Source of the DNA: Polaribacter sp. ALD11
GTDB lineage: Bacteria > Bacteroidota > Bacteroidia > Flavobacteriales > Flavobacteriaceae
Length of the DNA: 64,000 nt
Direction of reading: 5' to 3'
Assembly (NCBI RefSeq): GCF_002831685.1
Contig: NZ_CP025119.1
Span: 3,434,501-3,498,500, forward strand
Every line of letters starts with the position of its first letter. Position 1 is the stretch's first letter. Below the pieces are notes generated by a model that did not search any database, was not told where the DNA came from, and worked only from the letters and a program-made list of their open reading frames with translations. Both the position numbers and the translations under genes were made by a program. Shown here piece by piece: positions 1 to 9,099 of this stretch.

Positions 1-2
1 TT

Positions 3-737
3 TTTCACAACCTAAAGAAAGTTTTACACGATAGAAATTTATCTACAGCTGTTGGAGATGAAGGAGGTTTTGCACCAAAATTAGAAGGGACAGAAGATGC
101 ATTAGATACAATTGCATTAGCAGTTAAAAATGCTGGGTATTCTTTTGGTGATGAAATTATGGTAGCCTTAGATTGTGCTGCTGCAGAATTTTATGTGAAC
201 GGAAAATATGATTACTCTAAGTTTGAAGGAGAAACAGGGAAAATAAGATCTAGTAAAGAGCAAGCAGATTATTTAGCTGAATTAGCTGCAAATTATCCTA
301 TTATCTCTATTGAAGACGGTATGGATGAGAACGATTGGGATGGTTGGAAATATTTAACTGAAAAAATTGGTGACAAAGTGCAACTAGTAGGTGATGATTT
401 ATTTGTTACTAATGTAGAGCGTTTATCTAGAGGAATAGACAACGGAATTGCAAACTCAATTTTAATTAAAGTAAACCAAATAGGTACATTAACAGAAACT
501 ATTGCTGCTGTTAATATGGCTAAAAATGCTGGTTATACTTCAGTAATGTCGCACAGATCTGGTGAAACAGAAGACAATACAATTGCAGACTTGGCAGTTG
601 CATTAAATTGTGGACAAATTAAAACTGGTTCTGCATCACGTTCTGACAGAATGGCTAAGTATAACCAATTATTAAGAATTGAAGAAGAGTTAGGCGAAGT
701 TGCCTATTTTCCTAAAGAAAAAGCTTTTAATATCTAA
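3..737 (+). CDS. eno: Enolase, 5'-truncated by the window edge
   Basis: Interconverts 2-phosphoglycerate and phosphoenolpyruvate in the cytoplasm. The frame is open from base 3, so about 244 of the usual ~430 residues are visible and the N-terminal third is missing. Visible hallmarks are the VGDEGGFAP segment, the metal-binding [14 protein letters not shown] and VGDDLFVTN stretches, the catalytic-lysine region LIKVNQIGT, and the SHRSGETED loop. The gene ends with TAA followed by a strong terminator. Citrate synthase follows on the same strand as a separate unit. Identification is secure; only the start is unknown. Confidence 0.97.
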   Translation, partial: FHNLKKVLHDRNLSTAVGDEGGFAPKLEGTEDALDTIALAVKNAGYSFGDEIMVALDCAAAEFYVNGKYDYSKFEGETGKIRSSKEQADYLAELAANYPIISIEDGMDENDWDGWKYLTEKIGDKVQLVGDDLFVTNVERLSRGIDNGIANSILIKVNQIGTLTETIAAVNMAKNAGYTSVMSHRSGETEDNTIADLAVALNCGQIKTGSASRSDRMAKYNQLLRIEEELGEVAYFPKEKAFNI

Positions 738-761
738 TTTATAGTGTATTATAATAAAGAA

Positions 762-792
762 GCCTCGCAATTAAAATTGTGAGGCTTTTTTT
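762..792 (+). terminator. Rho-independent terminator of eno
   Basis: GCCTCGCAAT and ATTGTGAGGC form a 10-bp stem with a short A-rich loop, followed by seven T. It lies 24 bases after the eno stop. Confidence 0.9.
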
Positions 793-914
793 GTACTATT
801 ATGTAATAAATTAATATTATTTAAAAATATCAAAAATCTATAAGAAGTCATTTAAAATTTCTTCAAAAATTGGTATCTTCGTAGGAATAAGAAAACACAA
901 TAAAAACATTATAA

Positions 915-2201
915 ATGTCAGATATAGCAAAATTACAAATTGGAGAAGATTCGTATGAATTTCCTCTTGTAAAAGGAACAGAAAATGAAGTTGCAATAGA
1001 TATTAAATCTTTGCGTGGAGCTACTAAAGGTATTATTACAATAGATCCTGGTTTTAAAAATACGGGCTCTTGTGAAAGTGCTATTACATTTTTAGATGGT
1101 GAAAAAGGAATTTTAAGATATAGAGGGTATTCTATTGAAGAATTAGCAGAAAAAGCAGATTTTTTAGAAGTTGCTTATGCATTAATTTTTGGAGATTTAC
1201 CAACCAATGAGCAGTTAGAAAAGTTTAAAAAAGATATTTGTGCACAATCTATAGTAGATGAAGATATTAGAAAGATTGTAGATGCTTTTCCTAAATCGGC
1301 ACATCCGATGGGTGTAATTTCATCACTAACATCAGCATTAACAGCATTTAATCCCTCTACTGTAAATGTAGAATCGGAAGAAGAGATGTATAATGCAATT
1401 GTTAAAATTATGGGGAAATTTCCTGTGTTAGTGGCATGGACAATGCGTAAAAAGCAAGGGCTTCCGTTAGACTATGGAGACTGTAGCTTAGGTTATGTAG
1501 AAAACACCTATAAAATGATGTTTAAACAACCTAATCAAGAGTACGTTACAAATAAAATAGTTGTAGATGCTTTAGATAAATTATTGATCTTACATGCTGA
1601 TCATGAACAAAACTGTTCTACATCAACTGTAAGAATCGCAGGTTCTTCTCACGCAGGTTTGTTTGCTTCATTGTCAGCAGGAATTTCTGCACTTTGGGGT
1701 CCACTTCATGGTGGTGCAAATCAAGCAGTTTTAGAAATGCTTGAAGCTATTAAAGCAGATGGTGGAGATACTAAAAAATATATGGCAAAGGCCAAAGACA
1801 AAAATGATCCTTTTAGATTAATGGGTTTTGGGCATAGAGTTTACAAAAACTTTGACCCGAGAGCAAAAATTATTAAAAAGGCTGCAGATGAAGTTTTAAA
1901 TAATTTAGGAGTTGACGATCCTATTTTAGAAATAGCAAAAGGTTTAGAACAAGAAGCTCTTAACGATCCTTATTTTGTAGATAGAAAACTATATCCAAAC
2001 GTAGATTTTTATTCAGGAATTATATACAGAGCTATGGGGATTCCTGTAGAAATGTTTACAGTAATGTTTGCCTTAGGACGTTTACCGGGTTGGATTGCAC
2101 AATGGAAAGAAATGAGATTGAACAAAGAACCTATTGGTAGACCACGTCAGATTTATACAGGAGAAAATTTAAGACCTTTTAAGTCTATAGATAAAAGATA
2201 A
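915..2201 (+). CDS. gltA: Citrate synthase (type II)
   Basis: Condenses oxaloacetate and acetyl-CoA at the entry to the TCA cycle. Its 428 residues are the usual length for hexameric type II bacterial enzymes, which have an N-terminal beta-rich domain of ~60 residues. Catalytic residues are visible: His265 in WGPLHGG, His307 in MGFGHRVYKNFDPRA and Asp364 in PNVDFYSG. HADHEQNCSTSTVR around 227-240 is the substrate-site signature. The start is an ATG with no competing in-frame start nearby. The gene has its own terminator. A degenerate -7 box (TATCTTCG, 874-881) is the only promoter candidate seen. Confidence 0.97.
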   Translation: MSDIAKLQIGEDSYEFPLVKGTENEVAIDIKSLRGATKGIITIDPGFKNTGSCESAITFLDGEKGILRYRGYSIEELAEKADFLEVAYALIFGDLPTNEQLEKFKKDICAQSIVDEDIRKIVDAFPKSAHPMGVISSLTSALTAFNPSTVNVESEEEMYNAIVKIMGKFPVLVAWTMRKKQGLPLDYGDCSLGYVENTYKMMFKQPNQEYVTNKIVVDALDKLLILHADHEQNCSTSTVRIAGSSHAGLFASLSAGISALWGPLHGGANQAVLEMLEAIKADGGDTKKYMAKAKDKNDPFRLMGFGHRVYKNFDPRAKIIKKAADEVLNNLGVDDPILEIAKGLEQEALNDPYFVDRKLYPNVDFYSGIIYRAMGIPVEMFTVMFALGRLPGWIAQWKEMRLNKEPIGRPRQIYTGENLRPFKSIDKR

Positions 2202-2229
2202 TTTAAATTATTATATTTACACAAATACA

Positions 2230-2257
2230 AAGCTTCATATTTTATGAAGCTTTTTTT
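2230..2257 (+). terminator. Terminator of gltA
   Basis: AAGCTTCATA and TATGAAGCTT pair around a 3-base loop and run into a T tract. The next gene begins about 11 bases later. Confidence 0.88.
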
Positions 2258-2268
2258 ATAACTTTTAT

Positions 2269-3183
2269 ATGTTAAAACTGAATATTAAAAACGAAACTTC
2301 TAGGTTAAGAGCAGTAGTTTTAGGAATAGCGAAAAGTAGCGGTCCAATACCAAAAGTAGAAGATTGTTATGATCCTAAAAGTGTACAACACGTAATAGCA
2401 GGAACGTATCCTAAGGAAAAAGATATGATTATCGAAATGGAAGCTGTTGCTGCTGTTTTAGAAAAATACAATGTAAAAGTTTTTAGACCAGACATGATTG
2501 AAAATTACAATCAGATTTTTTCTAGAGATATTGCTTTTGTTATTGATGATAAATTAGTGAAAGCAAATATTTTACCAGACAGAGATCAAGAAATAGAAGC
2601 AATACATCATGTTATTTCTGAAATTGATAAAGGAAACGTTATAGAGCTACCAGAAGAATGTCATGTAGAAGGAGGTGATGTGATGCCTTGGAATGACTAT
2701 ATTTTTGTTGGAACTTATTCTGGAGAAGATTACTCAGAACATATAACGGCACGCACAAATATAGACGCAGTGATTGCTTTGCAAGAATTATTTCCAGAAA
2801 AGACTGTTAAATCTTTCGAATTAAGAAAGCACAATACAGACCCTAAAGAAAATGCACTGCATTTGGATTGTTGTTTTCAACCAATAGGAAAAAACAAAGC
2901 GATACTTCATAAAAATGGCTTTCTTGTAGAAAAAGAGTATGAATGGCTGTTAAATTTCTTTGGAAAAGAAAATGTTTTTGAAATTGATAAAGAAGAGATG
3001 TTTAACATGAACAGTAATATTTTTTCTATTTCTGAAGACGTAATTATATCAGAAAAAAACTTTACACGTTTAAATACTTGGTTACGTAAAAATGGTTTTA
3101 CCGTAGAAGAAGTTGCATACGCAGAAATAGCAAAACAAGAAGGTTTATTGCGCTGTTCTACAATGCCACTTATAAGAGATTAA
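2269..3183 (+). CDS. Dimethylarginine dimethylaminohydrolase / arginine-deiminase-like guanidino hydrolase
   Basis: A 304-residue member of the guanidino-group modifying superfamily (DDAH, arginine deiminase, amidinotransferase), cytoplasmic. The expected catalytic triad is visible: Glu134 in HVEGGDVM, His198 in NALHLDCC and the nucleophilic Cys296 in LLRCSTMPLIRD near the C-terminus. The family hydrolyses methylated arginine or arginine to citrulline. The exact substrate cannot be read from sequence. The CtlX-type hydrolase at 3815 is separated from it only by a small secreted protein, which supports a role in arginine/citrulline catabolism (inference). Confidence 0.85.
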   Translation: MLKLNIKNETSRLRAVVLGIAKSSGPIPKVEDCYDPKSVQHVIAGTYPKEKDMIIEMEAVAAVLEKYNVKVFRPDMIENYNQIFSRDIAFVIDDKLVKANILPDRDQEIEAIHHVISEIDKGNVIELPEECHVEGGDVMPWNDYIFVGTYSGEDYSEHITARTNIDAVIALQELFPEKTVKSFELRKHNTDPKENALHLDCCFQPIGKNKAILHKNGFLVEKEYEWLLNFFGKENVFEIDKEEMFNMNSNIFSISEDVIISEKNFTRLNTWLRKNGFTVEEVAYAEIAKQEGLLRCSTMPLIRD

Positions 3184-3269
3184 ATTTCAGCTTATACCGG
3201 TAGGGTAAACTGCTACATAATTGTTTTAATAGTGTTACATAGAAAATCATTTTGTAAGAAATTAAAAGG

Positions 3270-3713
3270 ATGAATGCAACAAAACTAATATTATCGGTTA
3301 TTTTATTAATTACAGCTAGTTTTTCTTACGCTCAAGATCAGGAAAAAGATTCAGTAGTGTCAAAAGAGAATTATTATAATAAACGAGCCAAAGAAGATGC
3401 TAAATTTGAACAGGAATTTAATTCTAAATCAAAATCTCAAGACAAAAAGTTTTGGAAAGAACAAAAAGAGTATGAGAAAGAATTAAAGAAGAGAGATGAA
3501 GTCGCTCATAAAGCATACATGAAAGGAAAAAGAGATGCTTATGCAGAGCATAATAAAGAATGCAACAATCTCTGTAGTCACGGGTATTATTATCATGATC
3601 ATGTAAGTTATTATTACCATGGCAACTATAGTTCTAAGAGAAACTCTAATAGAAGCTCTACTCGAGCTAAAGTAGTTGTTAGAACTCCTAGTATAAGGTT
3701 AGGTCTTTTTTAA
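3270..3713 (+). CDS. Small secreted, highly charged protein of unknown function
   Basis: 147 residues. A signal peptide (MNATKLILSVILLITASFSYA) is followed by a Lys/Glu-rich, probably coiled-coil stretch (about 25-100). The tail is rich in His, Tyr and Ser (YYYHDHVSYYYHGNYSS) and ends in a basic segment. A Cys pair (NNLC and the preceding EC) could bind metal with the histidines, but this is speculation. I recognise no domain. It has its own terminator and an upstream AT-rich leader of about 85 bases, so it is probably monocistronic between the two guanidino hydrolases. Confidence 0.7.
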   Translation: MNATKLILSVILLITASFSYAQDQEKDSVVSKENYYNKRAKEDAKFEQEFNSKSKSQDKKFWKEQKEYEKELKKRDEVAHKAYMKGKRDAYAEHNKECNNLCSHGYYYHDHVSYYYHGNYSSKRNSNRSSTRAKVVVRTPSIRLGLF

Positions 3714-3724
3714 ATATTTATTGA

Positions 3725-3762
3725 AAACCGTTTCCAAAAAAAGGAAACGGTTTTTTAATAAA
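3725..3762 (+). terminator. Terminator after the small secreted protein
   Basis: AAACCGTTTCC and GGAAACGGTTT form an 11-bp stem around an A-only loop, followed by T residues. Confidence 0.9.
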
Positions 3763-3789
3763 ATGAGTATGCTATAATAAATATGTGTC

Positions 3790-3797
3790 TATATTTG
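3790..3797 (+). promoter_or_regulatory. Bacteroidota -7 box for ctlX
   Basis: TATATTTG matches TAnnTTTG exactly and lies 17 bases before the ATG at 3815. Because it overlaps the alternative GTG start at 3785, it argues that translation begins at 3815. Confidence 0.6.
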
Positions 3798-3814
3798 TAA
3801 TATATTTAAAAGAC

Positions 3815-4747
3815 ATGCAACAAACTACAAATACCATCTTAATGATTCGTCCTATTAACTTTAGGATGAATGAACAAACAGCTGTAAATAATTATTTTCA
3901 AGAAGAAATTGATTTAAAAAATGCTGAAATCAACCTAAAAGCGCAAGAAGAATTTGATGCTTATGTACTTAAATTAAGAAGTTATGGTGTAGGAGTTGTT
4001 GTTATTTCTGATACAGATACATTTGATACTCCAGATTCTATTTTTCCAAATAATTGGATTTCTTTTCACTCAGACGGAACCGTTGGTTTATACCCAATGT
4101 TTGCTGAAAATAGACGTTTAGAGAGAAGGGATGATATATTGAATGAATTAGAGAAAAATGGATTTCTTATAGAAAACATTGTAGATTACACCTCTGCAGA
4201 ACATGAAGATTTATTTTTAGAAGGTACAGGAAGTATTATTCTAGATAGAGTAAATAGAAAAGCATATTGTGCATTGTCTGCAAGAGCAGATGAAGATTTA
4301 TTTATTGAGTTCTGTGAAGATTTTGAATATACACCTGTAGTTTTTGTTGCCAACCAAACCGTTGAAGATGAAAGAGCAGCAATTTATCATACAAATGTTA
4401 TGATGTGTATTGCAGAAACCTTTGCTATAATTTGTTTAGATTCTATAGATGATAAATCTGAGAGAAAAAATGTGTTAAAACATTTAAAAGAAGACAGTAA
4501 GCAAGTTATTGATATTACAGAAGCACAAATGCATAATTTTGCAGGAAATATGTTGCAAGTTCGTGGTGCAAATGACGAATTATTTTTAGTGATGAGTAAA
4601 ACAGCTCATGATTCGTTAACACAAAGTCAAATTGCAAAAATTAATAATCATTGTAAAATTATTTCTAGTTCTTTAGAAACGATAGAAACTTGTGGTGGTG
4701 GAAGTGCACGTTGCATGATGGCAGAAATATTTCTACCTAAAAGGTAA
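3815..4747 (+). CDS. ctlX: Citrulline utilization hydrolase, CtlX type
   Basis: About 310 residues starting MQQTTNTILMIRPINF. The frame can be extended to a GTG at 3785, but a consensus -7 box lies there, so the ATG at 3815 is preferred. It is an amidinotransferase-fold protein. The 'IRP.NFxxN' opening, the FLEGTGSIILDR acidic motif, the His of YHTNVMMCI and the Cys in GGGSARCMMAEIF near the C-terminus match the CtlX family. That family is associated with citrulline and ornithine use in Bacteroidota. It probably works in arginine/citrulline breakdown with the enzyme at 2269. PrsW follows with a 46-base gap. Confidence 0.85.
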   Translation: MQQTTNTILMIRPINFRMNEQTAVNNYFQEEIDLKNAEINLKAQEEFDAYVLKLRSYGVGVVVISDTDTFDTPDSIFPNNWISFHSDGTVGLYPMFAENRRLERRDDILNELEKNGFLIENIVDYTSAEHEDLFLEGTGSIILDRVNRKAYCALSARADEDLFIEFCEDFEYTPVVFVANQTVEDERAAIYHTNVMMCIAETFAIICLDSIDDKSERKNVLKHLKEDSKQVIDITEAQMHNFAGNMLQVRGANDELFLVMSKTAHDSLTQSQIAKINNHCKIISSSLETIETCGGGSARCMMAEIFLPKR

Positions 4748-4793
4748 TATAAGTCTTTAGGAAAGTCAAGATGTTTTTTTGATATTTATAAAA

Positions 4794-5468
4794 ATGAGTT
4801 TACTGCTATTAGCTATTGCGCCTGTTACAATTATTATTCTTTATATTTATTTCAAAGATAAATATGAAAAAGAACCAATAGGTATTCTAACCAAAAGCTT
4901 CTTATTGGGAGCAACTGTAAGTATTATTTTAACGTTTATTTTAGGTTACATTGCTTCAATTTTTATTCCCATAACAGATATTAAAAATGTTTTTCAGCAA
5001 TTTTTAAAAGCTTTTATTGTAGTTGCTTTGGTTGAAGAATTTTCTAAATATGTTATTGTAAAATTTTATGCTCAAAAAAACAAGGAATTTAATGAACCTT
5101 TTGACGGTATTGTCTATTCGGTAATGGTTTCTATGGGGTTTGCTGCCTTAGAGAATATTTTATATACGTTTCAACATGGTGCAGCAACAGGACTAACTAG
5201 AGCGTTTACAGCTGTTCCTGCTCACGCTACTTTTGCTATTTTAATGGGGTATTTTATGGGAAAAGCAAAGTTTTCTAAACATAAAGTAAAACTAAATTTA
5301 TTAGGTCTTTTGTTGGCAACACTTTTTCATGGCGCTTATGATTTTTTCTTATTCATAAACTTTATACCAGGAATGTGGATTGGAGCAATTATCTCTTTAA
5401 TATTAGGAATTGTGCTCTCAAGAAAAGCTATTAGAAAGCATCAAAACAGTTCTATCTTTAAAGTTTAA
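4794..5468 (+). CDS. prsW: PrsW-family intramembrane metalloprotease
   Basis: A polytopic membrane protein of about 224 residues. The ATG at 4794 is preferred over an in-frame TTG at 4779. Family motifs are present in order: VEEFSKY (EExxK), FDGIVYSVMVSMGFAALEN, the helix AHATFAILMGYFMG and LFHGAYDF, which together supply the Glu/His residues of the CPBP/PrsW protease core. In Bacillus, PrsW performs site-1 cleavage of an anti-sigma factor; the substrate here is unknown. Its last 11 bases overlap the tail of the convergent T9SS gene, with no terminator between them. Confidence 0.85.
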   Translation: MSLLLLAIAPVTIIILYIYFKDKYEKEPIGILTKSFLLGATVSIILTFILGYIASIFIPITDIKNVFQQFLKAFIVVALVEEFSKYVIVKFYAQKNKEFNEPFDGIVYSVMVSMGFAALENILYTFQHGAATGLTRAFTAVPAHATFAILMGYFMGKAKFSKHKVKLNLLGLLLATLFHGAYDFFLFINFIPGMWIGAIISLILGIVLSRKAIRKHQNSSIFKV

Positions 5469-6603
5469 TTATTTTTTTTACAACAGTTTTACTGTTTTCA
5501 AATTGAACTTTTAAATAATAAATACCTTTTGAAAGGAAAGAAATATCAATTTCTTTCAGATGATTAAGGTTCTCACTATACACCTTTTTTCCAGTAAGGT
5601 TAAAAACATCAATTTTAGAAAAACACCAATTAGTTTCAAAACTGATTTTATCAACGATAGGGTTAGGGATAATTTTAAGAAATTCTATATCATTTTTTTC
5701 AAGAGATAATAATGAGTGAGTTGTATCATGAAATTTATATAATTTTTGTGAATGTGTAACTCTTGTTCCAGAAATAGTAGAGATGTTTTTTTCTCTTGAT
5801 AAATAGTACTTTCCGGTAAAACCAATATTTGTAATTCCTTCAACTTGGTTTCCTTTACCAAGTTCATTTTCTAGTGATATTTTGTTAAAACTAGAAAAGA
5901 AAATATCATTACCTGGCTTTCTGTTAGGGCTAACGTAAATTAAAAAAGGAATTAAAGCGGTAGTGTAACCTGTTAAAATAAAACGATTATCATTGTAAAC
6001 TGCGCCAGTTATAAGACCTTCTATGTTAGCAGAACTAATTTTTTTAGCAATATAATTACCAGTTGTTAAAGGAATTTTATAAATATTAGTCTGTAAATCT
6101 GCCCAGTTTTTAGTGAAAACTAAGATGTCATTTCCGTAAATAACAATTGCTTCAGCATCAAAATTAGAATTGTATGGTTTATATGAAAAATCTACCTGAT
6201 CTTCATAAGAAAACGAAATGATTTCAGCAGAAACATTAAGGTTGTTTCTAAAATCTGATTTTAGAATTTTATATATTTTTAAGTTTTTTCTGTTACCGTT
6301 ATTGTTGCCAATATCAGCAATAAAAATATGTGTATCATTTTCACTAATATCCTCCCAATCTACATTCTTAGCATTAGAGATGGAGACCGTTCTTATTAAT
6401 TTACCAGACAAACTATCTATTTCATAAAGATTCGGACTATCTCCACTATCATTATGTGTTATTACTTTTGCATCTAAAAATAATAGACCAGATGTCTCTT
6501 TCACTGCTACAGGTAATTCAAATTTCTCTTCAAAATTACTTATTTGACTTAAAGTAAAGATTGCATTAAATAAGAATATAAGTAGCAAGTTTTTCAGTTT
6601 CAT
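5458..6603 (-). CDS. T9SS-secreted beta-propeller-like protein with type A sorting domain
   Basis: 381 residues with an N-terminal signal peptide. The body of repeated beta strands carries motifs such as HNDSGDSPNLYEID and NVDWEDIS, reminiscent of propeller proteins related to SdiA-regulated or phytase-like families. The last ~75 residues (IIPNPIVDKISF... GIYYLKV... VVKKIIKL) are a typical Por/type A T9SS sorting signal, so the protein should cross the outer membrane. Its ATG lies one base after the stop of the phosphatase gene upstream, which implies translational coupling. A joint role in external phosphate or organic-phosphate handling is inferred from this pairing only. Confidence 0.8.
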   Translation of the reverse strand: MKLKNLLLIFLFNAIFTLSQISNFEEKFELPVAVKETSGLLFLDAKVITHNDSGDSPNLYEIDSLSGKLIRTVSISNAKNVDWEDISENDTHIFIADIGNNNGNRKNLKIYKILKSDFRNNLNVSAEIISFSYEDQVDFSYKPYNSNFDAEAIVIYGNDILVFTKNWADLQTNIYKIPLTTGNYIAKKISSANIEGLITGAVYNDNRFILTGYTTALIPFLIYVSPNRKPGNDIFFSSFNKISLENELGKGNQVEGITNIGFTGKYYLSREKNISTISGTRVTHSQKLYKFHDTTHSLLSLEKNDIEFLKIIPNPIVDKISFETNWCFSKIDVFNLTGKKVYSENLNHLKEIDISFLSKGIYYLKVQFENSKTVVKKIIKL

Positions 6604-6604
6604 T

Positions 6605-8245
6605 TTATTTATCTAAAACTTCTTCAATTACTTTTCCTGAAGTACCATTCGGAGCTTCAATTTTTAATAAATTGGAAATTGTTGGTGCAATATCTGTGAT
6701 TTCATATTTTTTTGAAGAGCGTCCTTTTTTAATTCCGTTTCCATAGAAAATAATAGGTACATGCGTATCATAAGAATATCCAGAACCATGACTTGTTCCT
6801 TTTCTACCACTAGCAAGAGTTGCAGGATTAGGAATCATTAAAACATCACCAGAAAACTTTTGATTATACCCATTCTGAAGAGAATTCATAATTCCGTCTG
6901 TAAAATGAGTTGTTTGCAAGGTTCTTGCCGTAACTGCTTTGTATATTTCATCAAAATTGATTACTTCATCAGCTAATTTTTGAGCAACCACATTTAGGTC
7001 TAATCCCAAAGTTTCAATTTTATTTTTATCTAAAAATATCTGATAATTAGAAACATTTTCAATCAACTCCTTAGAATTAAAATATTTTTGCGTAATTTCT
7101 AAGATAAAATCTCTAAACTCTTTAGTGTCCATATAATGTGCAGGGATTTTTAAAGATTGTAAATAAGAAGGAACATGCACAGCTGCATGATCTGCAGTTA
7201 AAAATAAGGTGTAGTTTCCTTTACCAACTTCAGAATCTAGAAAGGTGAAAAAATCTGCTAAATCTCTGTCTAAACGTAAATAAGTATCTTCAGTTTCAAC
7301 AGCAGCAACACCATACCTATGACCTATATAATCTGTTGATGAAAAACTTACTGTTAAAAAATCTGTAAATTCAGATTTACCCAATTTTTCACCAATAATA
7401 GTTGCTTTTGCATAATCTACAGTAATTGTATTTCCTGCAGGCACTGTTTTGATCAAATTAAAATTACCATTCTTTTTTCTTAATTCTTTTAAGTTCTTCG
7501 GAAAAACAGGTTTTTCTTGTCCTTTTAAATTATCTTCAAAAATATTATCATCTGCTCTACTTTGCGTGTATGTTTTTATGTCGTATAAAGTTTCCCAAGT
7601 AGCGTTTAGATATTCATCAGCTTTATTGTTACTGTTAAATTCCTTTACCCAATTTGGTAATTCGTCCATATAAAAAGAACTTGTAATCCATTTATTTTCA
7701 TTTCCAGCATCGTACCAATAAGCAGCATTTGCTGTATGACCAACAGGCAAAATTGCAGACCTATCTTTAATAGAGATTCCAATAGTTTTCCCCTGCATGT
7801 TTTGTGCTAAGTGAAGTTGGTCTGTAACTGTTGTTGTATACAATCTGTTCGGAGATTTATTTCCAACAGAACCATTATTTCCAATAGTTTTATAATTCGC
7901 ATCATCTACACAATAAATACTTTCTTTTAAATACTTATCATACCAATTATTAGAAACAATACCATGATTACTTGGCGTTGTTCCTGTAAAAATAGAAGCA
8001 TGCCCAACAGCAGTATATGTGGGTATGTAATTATAGTGTGCATTTTCTAATGAAAATCCGTTTTTTAAAATTCTATTAAACCCACCTTCACCGTACCTTT
8101 CTGCATAACGAGTTAAATAATCATACCTCATTTGATCTATAACAATACCAATTACTAATTTTGGTTTTTTTACAGGAACCTTAGGAGTATTGCAACTAGA
8201 AAATAAAATAATTGAAGATAAAAGGTAGAAAAATGCTTTTTTCAT
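6605..8245 (-). CDS. Alkaline phosphatase family lipoprotein (PafA-like)
   Basis: 546 residues. The lipobox LFSSC near residue 19 predicts a lipoprotein. The alkaline phosphatase superfamily core has DQMRYDYLTRYAERYG with metal-binding Asp, the nucleophile region TYTAVGHASIFTGTTPSNHG in which the Thr is the probable nucleophile (as in PafA of Chryseobacterium/Elizabethkingia), FLTADHAAVHVP and GTSHGSGYSYDTHVP carrying the Zn ligands. It would release inorganic phosphate from organic phosphates outside the cytoplasm. It is the first gene of a two-gene minus-strand unit with the T9SS protein at 5458. Confidence 0.9.
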   Translation of the reverse strand: MKKAFFYLLSSIILFSSCNTPKVPVKKPKLVIGIVIDQMRYDYLTRYAERYGEGGFNRILKNGFSLENAHYNYIPTYTAVGHASIFTGTTPSNHGIVSNNWYDKYLKESIYCVDDANYKTIGNNGSVGNKSPNRLYTTTVTDQLHLAQNMQGKTIGISIKDRSAILPVGHTANAAYWYDAGNENKWITSSFYMDELPNWVKEFNSNNKADEYLNATWETLYDIKTYTQSRADDNIFEDNLKGQEKPVFPKNLKELRKKNGNFNLIKTVPAGNTITVDYAKATIIGEKLGKSEFTDFLTVSFSSTDYIGHRYGVAAVETEDTYLRLDRDLADFFTFLDSEVGKGNYTLFLTADHAAVHVPSYLQSLKIPAHYMDTKEFRDFILEITQKYFNSKELIENVSNYQIFLDKNKIETLGLDLNVVAQKLADEVINFDEIYKAVTARTLQTTHFTDGIMNSLQNGYNQKFSGDVLMIPNPATLASGRKGTSHGSGYSYDTHVPIIFYGNGIKKGRSSKKYEITDIAPTISNLLKIEAPNGTSGKVIEEVLDK

Positions 8246-8355
8246 TAGTGGAATAAAATTTATATTTCATCAAAAGTAATTATTTTTTATTTTGATATGA
8301 GATAATTAACATTCAATTAATGATATTTTAATACTTTAGCCTAAAATTTGTTTGA

Positions 8356-9096
8356 ATGACGTATTTAGAACATGTAGGTAAGTATTTTATGATGTTGGGG
8401 CGTGTTTTTAAAAAACCACAAAAATTCCGTGTTTTTTATCAAGCTTTAATGAAAGAGATTGAAGACTTAGGTATAAAATCTCTGGGTATTATTATGTTTA
8501 TATCTTTCTTTATTGGTGGTGTAATTGCACTGCAAACCGCATTGAACTTAGACAGTCCTTTTATTCCAGATTCTTTAATAGGTTTTGCTGCAAAAAGGTC
8601 TATAATATTAGAGTTTGCACCAACTTTTTGTTGTATTATCTTAGCAGGTAAAGTTGGTTCTTATATAACATCTAGTATTGGTACAATGCGCGTTACAGAG
8701 CAAATAGATGCGTTAGAAGTTATGGGTATAAATGCTCTTAATTTTTTAGTCTTACCAAAAGTTCTAGCCGCTTTATTATTTTATCCCTTTTTAATTACTT
8801 TGGCAATGGTCTTAGGTATCTTCGGTGGATGGGTTTCAGGTGTGCTTTCAGGTTTGTTTTCTGGAGCAGACTATATTACAGGTATTCAAACAGATTTTAA
8901 GCCATTTTTAATTGTCTATGCATTAATAAAGACGCTTATTTTTTCATTTTTAATAGCTACAGTACCTTCTTATCATGGTTTTTATGTAAAAGGTGGCTCA
9001 ATCGCTGTTGGTAGAGCAAGTACGCAAGCTGTTGTTTGGACCACAATTTTAATTGTAATAGCTAATTATTTTCTAACTCAAATGTTGTTAACTTAA
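8356..9096 (+). CDS. mlaE: MlaE-family ABC transporter permease
   Basis: 246 residues with the MlaE/YrbE layout: an N-terminal amphipathic part, then about five membrane helices, with the conserved core EFAPTFCCIILAGKVGS and the MRVTEQIDALEVMGI coupling segment. It is the inner-membrane permease of the system that moves phospholipids between inner and outer membrane. The ATPase gene follows after 3 bases. The substrate-binding MlaD/MCE partner is not here but at 41688. Confidence 0.93.
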   Translation: MTYLEHVGKYFMMLGRVFKKPQKFRVFYQALMKEIEDLGIKSLGIIMFISFFIGGVIALQTALNLDSPFIPDSLIGFAAKRSIILEFAPTFCCIILAGKVGSYITSSIGTMRVTEQIDALEVMGINALNFLVLPKVLAALLFYPFLITLAMVLGIFGGWVSGVLSGLFSGADYITGIQTDFKPFLIVYALIKTLIFSFLIATVPSYHGFYVKGGSIAVGRASTQAVVWTTILIVIANYFLTQMLLT

Positions 9097-9099
9097 TTT

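Noticed and set aside
3785..3814. GTG start adding ten residues to CtlX
   Set aside because: A consensus -7 box overlaps it, and the family N-terminus begins at the ATG at 3815.
8342..8350. TAAAATTTG as a promoter of mlaE
   Set aside because: It has three bases between TA and TTTG instead of two and lies only five bases before the ATG, too close for a normal leader.
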